A stretch of 64,000 nt of DNA from Pseudonocardia petroleophila. GTDB taxonomy: Bacteria > Actinomycetota > Actinomycetes > Mycobacteriales > Pseudonocardiaceae. The position numbers were made by a program, and so were the translations under genes. The stretch covers positions 131,501 to 195,500 of the forward strand of contig NZ_CP060131.1 of NCBI RefSeq assembly GCF_014235185.1, given 5' to 3'. Under the pieces are notes generated by a model. That model saw nothing but the letters and a program-made list of their open reading frames with translations, was not told the DNA's origin and ran no database searches. Below are positions 48,735 to 57,446 of this stretch, one piece after another. Positions within the stretch are counted from its first letter, which is position 1; each line of letters starts with the position of its first letter.

Positions 48735-49412
48735 GTGACGGCGCACCCCGACGGCACTCCTCGGTGCCTGGCGCGGCTCCTCCGCGACGCCGCCGACGGC
48801 CGGTTCCCGGACGCCGACGGGAGCTGGGTCCGGGTGCCGCCGTGGCGCGCGGGCGTCGAGGCGGTGGTGGCGTTCACCGGGTTCGCGGTGCTCGCCGTCG
48901 ACGGTCCGGTGCCCGGGGCAGCAGCGGGGTCCGGGATCGACGGGTCCGGCATCGACGGGTTCGGGGGCGCCCACGACCCGCGCCTGATCGCCGCGCTGGC
49001 CGGCCCGGACGGCTGGATCGACAGCCTCGACGCCCTGCTCGTCGCCCGCGGCACCGGCGGCCCGCCGGTGCTCCGGGCCCGACCCGACCTGGCGGGACAC
49101 CCCCGGGTCGCGTTCGCGCGGGCCGTCCGCGACGACGTGCGGGTGCTGGGCCGCGCCTCCGGGGACGAGGTCGCGGTGCTGGCCCGCGGGATCGCCGGGC
49201 TGACGGAGCTGAGCATGGAGGTGCCGCCCGCGGCCCGCGGCGGCACCGGGCGGGCACTGGTCCGCGACGCGCTCGCCTCGGTGCCGGCCGGGGAGGTGGT
49301 GGTGGCGGCGTGCGCACCGGGCAACGCCGCGAGCCTGCGGACGCTGCTGGCCGCGGGCTTCGTGCCGGTGGGGTCGTCGCAGCTGTTCCGGCGCGGCTCC
49401 CCGGTGCGGTGA
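48735..49412 (+). CDS. GNAT-family N-acetyltransferase
   Basis: A 225-residue protein. The C-terminal third is a GNAT acetyl-CoA site: ELSMEVPPAARGGTGRALVR is motif A (R/Q-x-x-G-x-G/A variant RGGTGRA) and ACAPGNAASLRTLLAAGFVP is motif B. The N-terminal part (HPDGTPRCLARLLRDAADG, then WRAGVEAVVAFTGFAVLA) is of unknown specificity and contains a short GSGIDGSGIDGFGG repeat. GTG at 48735 starts it; target unknown. Confidence 0.78.
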   Translation: MTAHPDGTPRCLARLLRDAADGRFPDADGSWVRVPPWRAGVEAVVAFTGFAVLAVDGPVPGAAAGSGIDGSGIDGFGGAHDPRLIAALAGPDGWIDSLDALLVARGTGGPPVLRARPDLAGHPRVAFARAVRDDVRVLGRASGDEVAVLARGIAGLTELSMEVPPAARGGTGRALVRDALASVPAGEVVVAACAPGNAASLRTLLAAGFVPVGSSQLFRRGSPVR

Positions 49413-49425
49413 GGCCGCCGTCCCG

Positions 49426-50640
49426 TCAGCCGGCCACCGTGCCCACCACGAGGCTGACGACCGTGGCCGCGCTGCCGCCGATGTTCAGCGTCGCCACCGT
49501 GCCCGCGCCCTCGACCTGGCACTCCCCCGCCCGCCCGGTCACCTGGCGGGCGGCGTCGTGCAGCATCCGCACCCCGGTGGCCCCGACGGGGTGTCCGGCG
49601 CCGATCAGGCCGCCGGAGGGGTTGACCGGCAGCGCGCCGCCGCGCGCGATGCGCCCGTCGTCGATCGCCTTCGCGGCGGGGATGCCGAGGTGCTCCAGCG
49701 CCACGTACTCGGTGATCGTGAAGCAGTCGTGCAGCTCGACCGCGTCCAGCTCCTCGGGCCCCGCGATCCCGGCCCGGTCGTAGGCCTCGGTGACCGCCGT
49801 GCGCAGGTGCGGGAACAGGTGCTCGCCGCCGCGGCTCGCGTCGAGCTTGTCCTGCAGCCCGAGCGAGCCGGTGCGGTGGCCCCAGCCGCGGATCACCGCG
49901 GGCGTGCGGCCGGTGCGCCGCGACCACTCCTCCGCGTACCGCCGACCGGCCAGCACGACCGCCGCGGCGCCGTCGGTGATGCGGCCGCAGTCGGCCGCCC
50001 GCATCTCCCCCACGACGCCGGGGTTGGCCTCGTCGTCGGGTGCGGTGACGACGTCGGTCCAGCCGCGGGTCTGGGCCAGCGGGTTGGCCCGGGCGTTGTC
50101 GCGGTTGATCTCGGCGATGCGGCGGAGGTGGTCGCGGTCGAGCCCGTCGCGGTCGTCGACCTCCTGGGCGATGCGCTCGAACAGCGTGGGCCAGGGCAGC
50201 CCGTCGGGGAACTCCTCCCGCCCGACCCACGCCGCGGAGCCGAGGTGCTCGGCCGCCTGCCGCCCGCCGACGTTGCGCATGAGCTCCACACCCGTCACGA
50301 GCGCGACGTCGTAGCGGCCCGCCTCGATCTCGGCCGTCGCGGCGAGCACCGCGATGCTCCCCGACGCGCACGCCGCCTCGTGCCGGCTGGTCGGCAGCGC
50401 CGACCAGGCCGGGTCCAGGGTCGTGAGCAGCGCGCCGAGGTGGGCCTGACCGGTGAACAGCTCGGCGGCGAGGTTGCCGACGTGCGCGGTGCCGATGTCG
50501 GCCGCGGGCACGTCGGCGTCGGCCAGCGCGGTCGCGACGGCGTCCGCGAGCATCGCCCGCAGCGGCTCGTCGGAGACCCGGGACCAGTTCGTCGCGAAGT
50601 CGGTCTGGGCACCGCCGAGCACGAACACCTGCTGCGTCAT
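49426..50640 (-). CDS. thiolase-family acetyl-CoA acyltransferase (SCP-x-like)
   Basis: A 404-residue thiolase. The nucleophilic Cys is in HEAACASGSIAVLAATAEIE (near residue 91), the active-site His in VELHDCFTITEYVALEHLG and the C-terminal loop in NPSGGLIGAGHPVGATGVR. This arrangement, with the NPSGG form, fits the SCP-x/lipid-transfer thiolases. The second cysteine expected near the C-terminus in classical thiolases (CxG) is ECQVEGAGT here. ATG at 50640. Single gene. Confidence 0.87.
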   Translation of the reverse strand: MTQQVFVLGGAQTDFATNWSRVSDEPLRAMLADAVATALADADVPAADIGTAHVGNLAAELFTGQAHLGALLTTLDPAWSALPTSRHEAACASGSIAVLAATAEIEAGRYDVALVTGVELMRNVGGRQAAEHLGSAAWVGREEFPDGLPWPTLFERIAQEVDDRDGLDRDHLRRIAEINRDNARANPLAQTRGWTDVVTAPDDEANPGVVGEMRAADCGRITDGAAAVVLAGRRYAEEWSRRTGRTPAVIRGWGHRTGSLGLQDKLDASRGGEHLFPHLRTAVTEAYDRAGIAGPEELDAVELHDCFTITEYVALEHLGIPAAKAIDDGRIARGGALPVNPSGGLIGAGHPVGATGVRMLHDAARQVTGRAGECQVEGAGTVATLNIGGSAATVVSLVVGTVAG

Positions 50641-50684
50641 GGGTCCACGATCGACCCTTCCGCGCCTGTGGACAACTCCCGCGG

Positions 50685-52112
50685 CTACCCGTCCGTCCGC
50701 ACCTCGGTGCCGTCCTGGCCCCACCGGGTGTGGAACTTCCCCTCGGCGTCGGTGCGCAGGTAGGTGTGGGCGCCGAAGAAGTCGCGCAGGCCCTGGATGA
50801 GGTTGGCCGGTCCGCGCTCGCGGCGGTAGCCGTCGTAGTAGCTCAGCGAGCTGGCGAACGCCGGGACCGCCACGCCCTGCTGGGTGGCCGTCACGACCAC
50901 GCGCCGCCACGCGTCCTGCGCGTTCGCGACGGCCTCGGTGAAGTACGGCACCATCAGCAGGTTGTCCAGGTCGGGGTGCTCGGCGTAGGCGTCGCGGATC
51001 CGGTTGAGGAACTGCGCGCGGATGATGCAGCCGCCGCGCCAGATCGTGGCCATGGCGCCCAGGTCGAGGTCCCAGTCGTTGGCCAGCGACGCGGCCCGCA
51101 TCTGCGCGAAGCCCTGCGCGTACGCCACCACCTTGCTCGCGTAGAGGGCCTGGCGGATGTCGTCGACGAGGCCGTCCGGGCCGTCGCCGGGCGTCGGGCC
51201 GGCCAGCGTGGTGGACGCGGCCCTCCGCTCGTCGCGCAGCGCGGACAGGCCGCGGGCGAACACCGCCTCCGTGATCCCGGTGAGGGGCACGCCGAGGCCC
51301 AGGGCGTCGACGGCGGTCCAGGTGCCGGTGCCCTTCTGCTCGGCCTGGTCGACGATCACGTCGACGAGCGGGCCGCCCGTCCTCTCGTCGGTCTTGCCGA
51401 GCACCTTCGCGGTGATCTCGATGAGGAACGACTCCAGGTCGCCGGAGTTCCACTCCTCGAAGATCGCCGAGATGGCCGGGGCGTCGAGGCCGCCGACGTG
51501 GGTGAGCAGGTCGTAGGCCTCGGCGATGAGCTGGATGTCGGCGTACTCGATGCCGTTGTGCACCATCTTCACGTAGTGCCCGGCCCCACCCGGCCCGACG
51601 TGCACGCAGCACGGCGTGCCGTCGACGACCGCCGCGATCGACGTGAGGATCTCCTCGACCTCCGCGTACGCCGACGGGTCGCCGCCGGGCATGATGCTCG
51701 GCCCGAGCAGCGCGCCCTCCTCGCCGCCGGAGACGCCGATGCCCATGAACCGCAGGCCGTTCGCCGCGCACTCCTCGGTGCGGCGCACGGTGTCGGGGAA
51801 GTGCGAGTTGCCGGCGTCGATGATGATGTCGCCCTCGTCGAGCAGCGGCGTGAGGTCGGCGATCACGGCGTCGACGGGCTTGCCCGCCTTCACCATCACG
51901 ATGATCCGCCGCGGCTTCTCCAGCGCGGCGACGAAGTCCTCGAGCGACTCGGCCGCGGTGAACTCGCCCTCGTCGCCGAACTCCTCGATGAACTCCCGGG
52001 TCTTGGCCGTCGTGCGGTTGTGCACGGCGATCGGGACCCCGCGACGGGCGATGTTGCGGGCCAGGTTCGCCCCCATGACGGCCAGGCCGGTGACCCCGAT
52101 GCGACTGCTCAC
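50685..52112 (-). CDS. gnd: 6-phosphogluconate dehydrogenase, decarboxylating (long form)
   Basis: Oxidises 6-phosphogluconate to ribulose 5-phosphate and CO2 with NADP+. The 475-residue length is the long dimeric type. NADP motif GVTGLAVMGANLARNIARRG, substrate loop GVSGGEEGALLGPSIMPGG, catalytic Lys in GGAGHYVKMVHNGIEY, and the C-terminal tail NLIQGLRDFFGAHTY then HTRWGQDG. GTG at 52112 has GGAGA 3 nt upstream. Supplies pentose phosphate and NADPH. Confidence 0.95.
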   Translation of the reverse strand: MSSRIGVTGLAVMGANLARNIARRGVPIAVHNRTTAKTREFIEEFGDEGEFTAAESLEDFVAALEKPRRIIVMVKAGKPVDAVIADLTPLLDEGDIIIDAGNSHFPDTVRRTEECAANGLRFMGIGVSGGEEGALLGPSIMPGGDPSAYAEVEEILTSIAAVVDGTPCCVHVGPGGAGHYVKMVHNGIEYADIQLIAEAYDLLTHVGGLDAPAISAIFEEWNSGDLESFLIEITAKVLGKTDERTGGPLVDVIVDQAEQKGTGTWTAVDALGLGVPLTGITEAVFARGLSALRDERRAASTTLAGPTPGDGPDGLVDDIRQALYASKVVAYAQGFAQMRAASLANDWDLDLGAMATIWRGGCIIRAQFLNRIRDAYAEHPDLDNLLMVPYFTEAVANAQDAWRRVVVTATQQGVAVPAFASSLSYYDGYRRERGPANLIQGLRDFFGAHTYLRTDAEGKFHTRWGQDGTEVRTDG

Positions 52113-52136
52113 AACTCTCCTCACGACGAACGGACG

Positions 52137-52197
52137 GCACTTCGGAGCCATACTGTCGGGTGGGGCCCCTCCCCGCAGCAGTACGGCTCCGAAGTGC
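52137..52197 (-). terminator. long inverted repeat between the LLM gene and gnd
   Basis: Left arm 52137-52155 and right arm 52179-52197 pair over 19 positions with one mismatch; the 23-nt loop contains a further GGGG/CCCC pairing. It lies 16 nt past the LLM stop (minus strand) and 25 nt before the gnd start, so it ends the former transcript; the gnd promoter must be within it or gnd must be read through. Confidence 0.7.
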
Positions 52198-52212
52198 GTG
52201 TGAACAGCGTCT

Positions 52213-53079
52213 CTACAGTTCTGCTGCTGCTGGGATGATCTCCTTGGCCAGGAGTTCCAGGCGTTCGGGCTTCCAGACCTCGGGGACCCAGCCGTGCGCC
52301 TCGGTCACCCCCAGCGCCGCCAGCTCCCGCAGCTGGGTCAGCAGGGCGTCGACGTTCTCACCCTTCTCCCCCGCGTCGAGCGGGAACATGACCGTCTTCT
52401 CGATCTCGTCGTAGTCGCGCCCGACGTCGGCGCAGTGCCCGCGCAGGACGTCGAGCTTGTGCGCCAGGTCGGGCCCGGCGAACAGGTTGCACGCGTCGGC
52501 GTACTGCGCGACGAGGCGCAGCGTCTTCTTCTCCCCGCCGCCGCCGATGAGGATCGGCGGGCGGCGCAGCGCCTGGGGCACGTTCATCGTCGCGCCGAGC
52601 CGGTAGTGGGTGCCCTCGTACGGGCCGTCGTCGTCGCTCCACATCTGCCGGCAGATCTGCAGGGTCTCCTCCAGGCGCTCGAAGCGCTCGGCGGTGCCCG
52701 GGAACGGCAGGCCCAGCCCGGTGGCCTCCTCGTCGTTCCACGCGGCGCCGATGCCCAGCCACGCGCGGCCCTTCGACAGGACGTCGAGGGTCGTGACGAG
52801 CTTCGCGAGCATCCCCGGCTCGCGGTAGGTGACGGCGGTGACCCAGGCCAGCAGCTGCACGCGCTCGGTGCGCGCCGCGAGGTAGCCCAGGGTCGTGTAC
52901 GCCTCCAGCATGTCGTTCTCGATCGGGCCGACGGGCCGGATCTGCCAGAGGTGGTCCATGACGCTGACGCGGCCGAAGCCGGCCTCCTCGGCCGCCACGA
53001 CGATGCGCGTCAGGTCGTCGGCGAGCCCGGCGGGCCCGCTCGGGTAGGTGAAGTCCGCGACGTGCAGACCGATCTCCAC
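52213..53079 (-). CDS. LLM-class F420-dependent oxidoreductase (TIGR03560-like)
   Basis: A 288-residue luciferase-like monooxygenase: MEIGLHVADFTYPSGPAGLA, SVMDHLWQIRPVGPIENDML, RAWLGIGAAWNDEEATGLGL and PPILIGGGGEKKTLRLVAQ, all typical of the actinobacterial TIGR03560 group that uses F420. GTG at 53079. Single gene, divergent from a histidine phosphatase across 188 bp. Substrate unknown. Confidence 0.88.
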   Translation of the reverse strand: MEIGLHVADFTYPSGPAGLADDLTRIVVAAEEAGFGRVSVMDHLWQIRPVGPIENDMLEAYTTLGYLAARTERVQLLAWVTAVTYREPGMLAKLVTTLDVLSKGRAWLGIGAAWNDEEATGLGLPFPGTAERFERLEETLQICRQMWSDDDGPYEGTHYRLGATMNVPQALRRPPILIGGGGEKKTLRLVAQYADACNLFAGPDLAHKLDVLRGHCADVGRDYDEIEKTVMFPLDAGEKGENVDALLTQLRELAALGVTEAHGWVPEVWKPERLELLAKEIIPAAAEL

Positions 53080-53267
53080 AGCAGTACCTCTCCCCCGCGG
53101 CTGACTCCGCGGCCGCTCGGGCCCGACGCTAGACCGGTGGTGGCCGCGCTGCCTGGGCCCGACAGTCCTACCCTCGCGCGCCGGTGTTCCGGAATCCGGT
53201 ACGGCGGTCCCGATCCGCCGGGCGCTCGCCGTAGCGTCGGGCCCGTCGTCGAGTCCCGGGAGGTTCC

Positions 53268-54008
53268 GTGTCGGAGTACGAGGTCGTGCTGCTGCGGCAC
53301 GGGGAGACCGTCGGCTACGACGGCGACCTGGGGCTCACCCCGCTCGGCGAGGAGCAGGCCCGGGAACGGGGTGCCGCGCTGGCGAAGGAGATCACCCCCG
53401 AGACCGTGGTCCGGATGCCGCACGCCCGCACCGCCCGGGCGATCGCGACGGCGGTCGGGCTGCGCGAGGCGCTGGTCGAGGCCGGGATCGAGCCGGGCCC
53501 GCTGCACCCGGACCCGTGGTTCGACAACCTGCGCTACTCCCTGCACGGGCGCGGCGTCGACACCTCCGACGCCGTCACCGAGCGGCTGACGCTCACCGGC
53601 GACCTGCCCGACTGGGCCCGCGAGTACGACCGCTTCGACTCCGACTACCGCTCGGTCGCGGCCGCGGGCGGCCCGATCGAGTACTGGCTGCACAACCCGA
53701 CGCTGTACTTCGAGCCCCCGCACGTCGCCGCCCACCGGTTCTGGCGCGGCATCACCGAGGTCGGTCGCGACGCCCCCGAGAACCTGCTGGTGGTGGCGGC
53801 CACCCACTCCGCGCCGATGCGCGCGTTCCTCGCCACCACCCTCGGCGAGGACCCCGGCGAGCCGCACAACCTGGAGGAGATCCGCGTGCGGGTGCGTCCC
53901 GGCGGCGGCGCGGACGTCACCTTCCGGGACCGCACCACCGCGATGACGGTGCCGCCGCACCTGCCGCCGTGGATCGACCGCGACTGGTTCGAGTCCTACG
54001 GCCGCTGA
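53268..54008 (+). CDS. histidine phosphatase family protein
   Basis: A 246-residue phosphatase/mutase-like protein with the phosphohistidine motif VVLLRHGETVGYDGDLGLTP near the N-terminus and the second catalytic His in VAATHSAPMRAFL. The middle contains a long insertion relative to cofactor-dependent mutases. GTG at 53268. Its stop directly abuts the convergent dioxygenase stop. Confidence 0.85.
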   Translation: MSEYEVVLLRHGETVGYDGDLGLTPLGEEQARERGAALAKEITPETVVRMPHARTARAIATAVGLREALVEAGIEPGPLHPDPWFDNLRYSLHGRGVDTSDAVTERLTLTGDLPDWAREYDRFDSDYRSVAAAGGPIEYWLHNPTLYFEPPHVAAHRFWRGITEVGRDAPENLLVVAATHSAPMRAFLATTLGEDPGEPHNLEEIRVRVRPGGGADVTFRDRTTAMTVPPHLPPWIDRDWFESYGR

Positions 54009-54863
54009 TCAGATGTTCATGTCCTCCGGCGGCCGGCCGGCCGGAACGCTGCCGGCGCCGGGCGGGCCGTCGGCCGCCACGGGGCGGTCGAGGTCGAGCG
54101 TGTACGCCGTCATCGACAGCGAGCCGTAGGCGTACCCGTCGACCAGCACGTCGGCCCGGTTCCCGGACGCCGCGCCGAGCCCGGCGAGGTAGAGCAGCGG
54201 GATGAAGTGGTCCGGCGTGGGCACGGCGGCGGGGAAGTCGGCGGAGCCGACGATCCCGGGCAGCGCGTCCGGTGAGCCGGTCATCGTGGCGCGGGCGGCC
54301 TCGTCGAAGCGCTGCGCCCAGTCGAAGCCCTCGTCGCGGCGGCGCGGGTCCATGCCGCCGAGGTTGTGCACGACGTTGCCGCTGCCGACGACGAGCACGC
54401 CGCTGTCCCGCAGCGGGGCGAGCCTCGCCCCGAGGTCGAGGTGCTCGTCGAAGGACTTGCCGGCGTCGATCGACAGCTGGATCACCGGCACGTCGGCACC
54501 GGGGAACATGTGCGTGAGCACCGACCAGGTGCCGTGGTCGATGCCCCAGCTGTCGACGTCCTGGCCCACCCACGTCGGCTTGGCGATCTCCTCGACCTCC
54601 GCCGCGACGTCGGGGGCCCCCGGTGCGGGGTAGTCGACGTCGAACAGCGCGCCGGGGAAGCCGAAGAAGTCGTGGATCGTGCGCGGCCGCGGCATCGCGG
54701 TGACGGCGGTCGCGTTGATGTACCAGTGCGCCGACACGACGAGCACCGCGCGCGGCCGCGGCAGCGCCGCCCCGAGCGCGCGCCACGACTCGGTGTAGCG
54801 GTTGGACTCGAGGGCGTTCATCGGGCTGCCGTGCCCGATGAACGCCGCCGGCATCGGGCTCAT
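54009..54863 (-). CDS. LigB-type extradiol dioxygenase (4,5-DOPA dioxygenase, YgiD-like)
   Basis: A 284-residue class III extradiol dioxygenase. Candidate metal ligands are His in AAFIGHGSPMNAL and SAHWYINATAVTAM with HDFFGFP following; VVGSGNVVHNLGGMDPRR carries the conserved His and Asn near the active site. E. coli YgiD and plant DODA cleave the DOPA ring at 4,5. ATG at 54863 lies 1 nt after the DoxX stop, an arrangement seen often with this family, so they function together. Confidence 0.87.
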   Translation of the reverse strand: MSPMPAAFIGHGSPMNALESNRYTESWRALGAALPRPRAVLVVSAHWYINATAVTAMPRPRTIHDFFGFPGALFDVDYPAPGAPDVAAEVEEIAKPTWVGQDVDSWGIDHGTWSVLTHMFPGADVPVIQLSIDAGKSFDEHLDLGARLAPLRDSGVLVVGSGNVVHNLGGMDPRRRDEGFDWAQRFDEAARATMTGSPDALPGIVGSADFPAAVPTPDHFIPLLYLAGLGAASGNRADVLVDGYAYGSLSMTAYTLDLDRPVAADGPPGAGSVPAGRPPEDMNI

Positions 54864-54864
54864 G

Positions 54865-55230
54865 TCAGGCAGGGTAGGCGATGCGGAGCACGGCGAGCAC
54901 GAGCGCGAGGACCCCGAGCACCAGCGGGGGCAGGTAGGGCTCCTTGCGCCGGACGTGCACCACGACGGCGCCGACCATCGTCAGCGCGAGACCGATCGCC
55001 GCGACGGGCACCAGCCAGGTCGCGATGCCGGTGACGGCGGGCAGCACCAGACCGATGGCCCCCAGCACCTCCAGCAGCCCGATGGTCTTGATCGCGGAGG
55101 CGGAGAAGTCCTCGGCGTAGCCCATGCCGGCCGCGACGAGCGCGGGCTTGGGACGGGCGAGCTTCATGCCGCCCGCGCCGAGGAAGGCCAGGGCGAGGAC
55201 GATCTGCAGGATCCAGGCGACGACGGACAC
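54865..55230 (-). CDS. DoxX-family membrane protein
   Basis: A 121-residue, four-helix DoxX protein: VAWILQIVLALAFLGAGGMK, TIGLLEVLGAIGLVLPAVTG, LVPVAAIGLALTMVGAVVVH, LPPLVLGVLALVLAVLRIAY. GTG at 55230. Upstream gene of the YgiD-like dioxygenase, separated by 1 nt. The inverted repeat at 55257-55268 may control the pair. Confidence 0.85.
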   Translation of the reverse strand: MSVVAWILQIVLALAFLGAGGMKLARPKPALVAAGMGYAEDFSASAIKTIGLLEVLGAIGLVLPAVTGIATWLVPVAAIGLALTMVGAVVVHVRRKEPYLPPLVLGVLALVLAVLRIAYPA

Positions 55231-55256
55231 GGTGCGCTCCCAGCGCTCGAGGTGAG

Positions 55257-55268
55257 TTGAACACTCAA
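55257..55268. promoter_or_regulatory. possible MarR/HxlR-type operator before the DoxX gene
   Basis: TTGA-acac-TCAA, a 4+4+4 inverted repeat, lies 27 nt upstream of the DoxX GTG in an AT-richer stretch; a related CTTCAAGG occurs at 55292-55299. No regulator gene is adjacent. Confidence 0.4.
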
Positions 55269-55342
55269 GAACCTAGTGCGTGAAGCATGAGCCTTCAAGG
55301 ACCTGTCACGCGATCGTGATCGCGGTGGCGCAGGATGACGCG

Positions 55343-56179
55343 GTGATCGCGATCCTGCTGGCCCTCGGCACCGCACTCGGCTACGGCGTCGCGAACTACC
55401 TGGCCCCCGTCCTCGGCCGCCGGATGCCGCTCGCGGCGGTCCTGCTGGGCAGCCAGGTCGCCGGGCTGGTCGTCTCGGTGCTCCTGACGCTCGGCTCCGA
55501 CCTGACGATGGACGCCGCGGGGCTCGCGTTCGCCGTCGCCGCCGGGGCGAGCAACGCCGGGGCGCTGGCCTGCCTGTACCGCGCGGCGCAGACCGGCAAC
55601 CTCAGCGTGATCTCCCCCGTCGCGGCGAGCGGTGCGGCCGTCCCGGTGCTGGTCGGGCTGGTCTCCGGCGACCGGCCCGGGCCGTGGCAGCTCGCCGGCA
55701 TCCCGCTGGTGCTCGTCGGGATCGTGCTCGCGGCGCGCCGCCCCCCGGTCGGCCCGACGGGCCCGGGCGGCGCCCGGGGCATCGGCTGGGCGCTGGGCGC
55801 CGCCGCGCTGTTCGGCACGTTCCTCACGACCTACGCCGGGGCCGCCGCGGACTCCTCCTCCGGCGCGCTGGTGTGGTCGCGGGTCGCGCTCGTGCTCACC
55901 ACCGGCGTCGGGATCCTGCTGCTCCGCGCCCCTGTCCGGGTGGCGCCCCGCGACGGGGCGCTCGTCCTCGTCCCCGGGCTGCTGCTGGCCCTGGGCACGT
56001 TCGCCTTCGGCGAGGCCACCCGGATCGGGCTGCTCAGCGTCGTCTCGGTGATCGCCACCCTCAACCCCGTGGTGACCGTCGTGCTCGCGTTCGTCCTGCT
56101 CCGCGAGCGGCCCGCGGCGGTGCAGCGGATCGGAGCGGCCCTCGCGCTGACCGGGATCGTGCTGCTCGCCGCGGGCTGA
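55343..56179 (+). CDS. EamA/DMT-family transporter
   Basis: A 278-residue membrane protein with ten helices in two EamA repeats (IAILLALGTALGYGVANYLA; then GWALGAAALFGTFLTTYAGA). It likely exports a small metabolite. GTG at 55343 has AGGA 8 nt upstream and begins directly with helix 1; GTG 55325 is an alternative. Divergent from the DoxX/dioxygenase pair. Confidence 0.83.
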   Translation: MIAILLALGTALGYGVANYLAPVLGRRMPLAAVLLGSQVAGLVVSVLLTLGSDLTMDAAGLAFAVAAGASNAGALACLYRAAQTGNLSVISPVAASGAAVPVLVGLVSGDRPGPWQLAGIPLVLVGIVLAARRPPVGPTGPGGARGIGWALGAAALFGTFLTTYAGAAADSSSGALVWSRVALVLTTGVGILLLRAPVRVAPRDGALVLVPGLLLALGTFAFGEATRIGLLSVVSVIATLNPVVTVVLAFVLLRERPAAVQRIGAALALTGIVLLAAG

Positions 56180-56216
56180 TGCTGCGCACGATCTTGTCGG
56201 ATGCAACCATCTGCAC

Positions 56217-56636
56217 ATGAGCATCCCCGTCACCGGCTTCTCGCACGTCCGCATCACCGTCACCGACATCGCGCAGTCACGCGCCTTCTACGACGCCGTC
56301 CTCGGGCTGCCGGTCGCCTTCGCGGCCACACCCGACGCCGACGAGGCCACCCGCGCCGAGGAGTGGTGGCTCTTCGGCGGCGTCGTCTACCAGGTTCCCG
56401 GCGGCTTCTTCGGCCTGCGGCCCGTCGCCCCCGGCGGCGACCGGTTCACCGAGGACCGCGCCGGGCTCGACCACCTCAGCTTCGGCGTCGCCTCGCGCGC
56501 CGACCTCGACGCCGCCGCGGCCCGTCTCGACGAGCTCGGCGTCGCCCACGAGGGCGTCAAGGACATCGGGATCGGCCAGCTGCTGGAGTTCCGCGACCCC
56601 GACAACATCGCGCTGGAGCTGTGGGCCGACGCCTAG
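56217..56636 (+). CDS. VOC-family (glyoxalase-like) protein
   Basis: A 139-residue vicinal-oxygen-chelate protein with both beta-alpha-beta3 halves: SHVRITVTDIAQSRAFYDAV and GLDHLSFGVASRADLDAAAA; metal-site residues are His10, His in LDHLSF and Glu in IALELWADA. ATG at 56217. Specific function unknown. Confidence 0.87.
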   Translation: MSIPVTGFSHVRITVTDIAQSRAFYDAVLGLPVAFAATPDADEATRAEEWWLFGGVVYQVPGGFFGLRPVAPGGDRFTEDRAGLDHLSFGVASRADLDAAAARLDELGVAHEGVKDIGIGQLLEFRDPDNIALELWADA

Positions 56637-56639
56637 CCC

Positions 56640-57434
56640 CTAGAACGCGGGCCAGGGGATCGCCGGGCCGTACCCCGAGGGTTCGGGGAACCGCGGCTCG
56701 GCGATCAGCCCGTCGACCCGTGAGGCGAGCGTGCGCACCTCACGACGGGTGACGTGCTCGCCCAGCACGTCGGCGAAGGTGCCGTCGAGCTCGGTGCGCA
56801 GCTTCTCCAGCGCCTCGACGACCTCGCCGGGCAGCGGCTCGCCGACCCAGCCCCACAGCACCGTGCGCAGCTTGTCCTCGACGTGCAGCGTGAGGCCGTG
56901 GTCGACGCCGTAGAGGTTCCCGTCGGTGCCGGCGAGCACGTGCCCGCCCTTGCGGTCGGCGTTGTTGACGACGACGTCGAACGCCGCCATCCGGCGCAGC
57001 GCCGGGGTGTCGGCGTGGACGAGGACGGCGGGCTCGCCGCGGTCGCCCCGCGCCCGCAGCACCCCGATCCAGCCCTCGGGCACCTTCTTCGGCGAGCACA
57101 CGTCGACCAGCTCGCGCTCGTCGTCGGTGTCGACCCAGACCTGCACCATCCCCGGCCCGAACGGCCCCTCGCGCAGCAGCGTCGGCGGCACGACGTGCAG
57201 CCCCGCCGCCTCGGAGACGAGGAACGAGCCGTACTCCCGGCCGGCGAGCGTGCCGTCGGGGAAGTCCCACAGCGGCCGCTCGCCGCGGACGGGCTTGTAG
57301 ACGCACTTCGCCTCCAGCCCGTCGGCGCTGACCGTGCCGAACAGCGTGGCGTTGGAGGCGTCGACGAGACGGCCGGTGATGTCGATGCGGCCGTGGCGGA
57401 GCAGCTCCGGCACCGCGGGGTCCCGAGGATCCAC
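56640..57434 (-). CDS. SCO1664-family protein
   Basis: A 264-residue protein of the actinobacterial SCO1664 family, distantly related in fold to phosphoinositide/protein kinases. Visible landmarks are NATLFGTVSADGLEAKCVYK (ATP-site-like Lys), GREYGSFLVSEAAG, the NNADRKGGHVL block that would hold catalytic Asn/Asp/Lys, and YGVDHGLTLHVEDKLR. GTG at 57434. It follows DUF3090 by 12 nt and belongs to a conserved block with MSMEG_4193-type phosphomutase and UppP. In M. tuberculosis the equivalent, as I recall it, is Rv2133c. Confidence 0.88.
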   Translation of the reverse strand: MDPRDPAVPELLRHGRIDITGRLVDASNATLFGTVSADGLEAKCVYKPVRGERPLWDFPDGTLAGREYGSFLVSEAAGLHVVPPTLLREGPFGPGMVQVWVDTDDERELVDVCSPKKVPEGWIGVLRARGDRGEPAVLVHADTPALRRMAAFDVVVNNADRKGGHVLAGTDGNLYGVDHGLTLHVEDKLRTVLWGWVGEPLPGEVVEALEKLRTELDGTFADVLGEHVTRREVRTLASRVDGLIAEPRFPEPSGYGPAIPWPAF

Positions 57435-57446
57435 CGAGGGGTGGCC

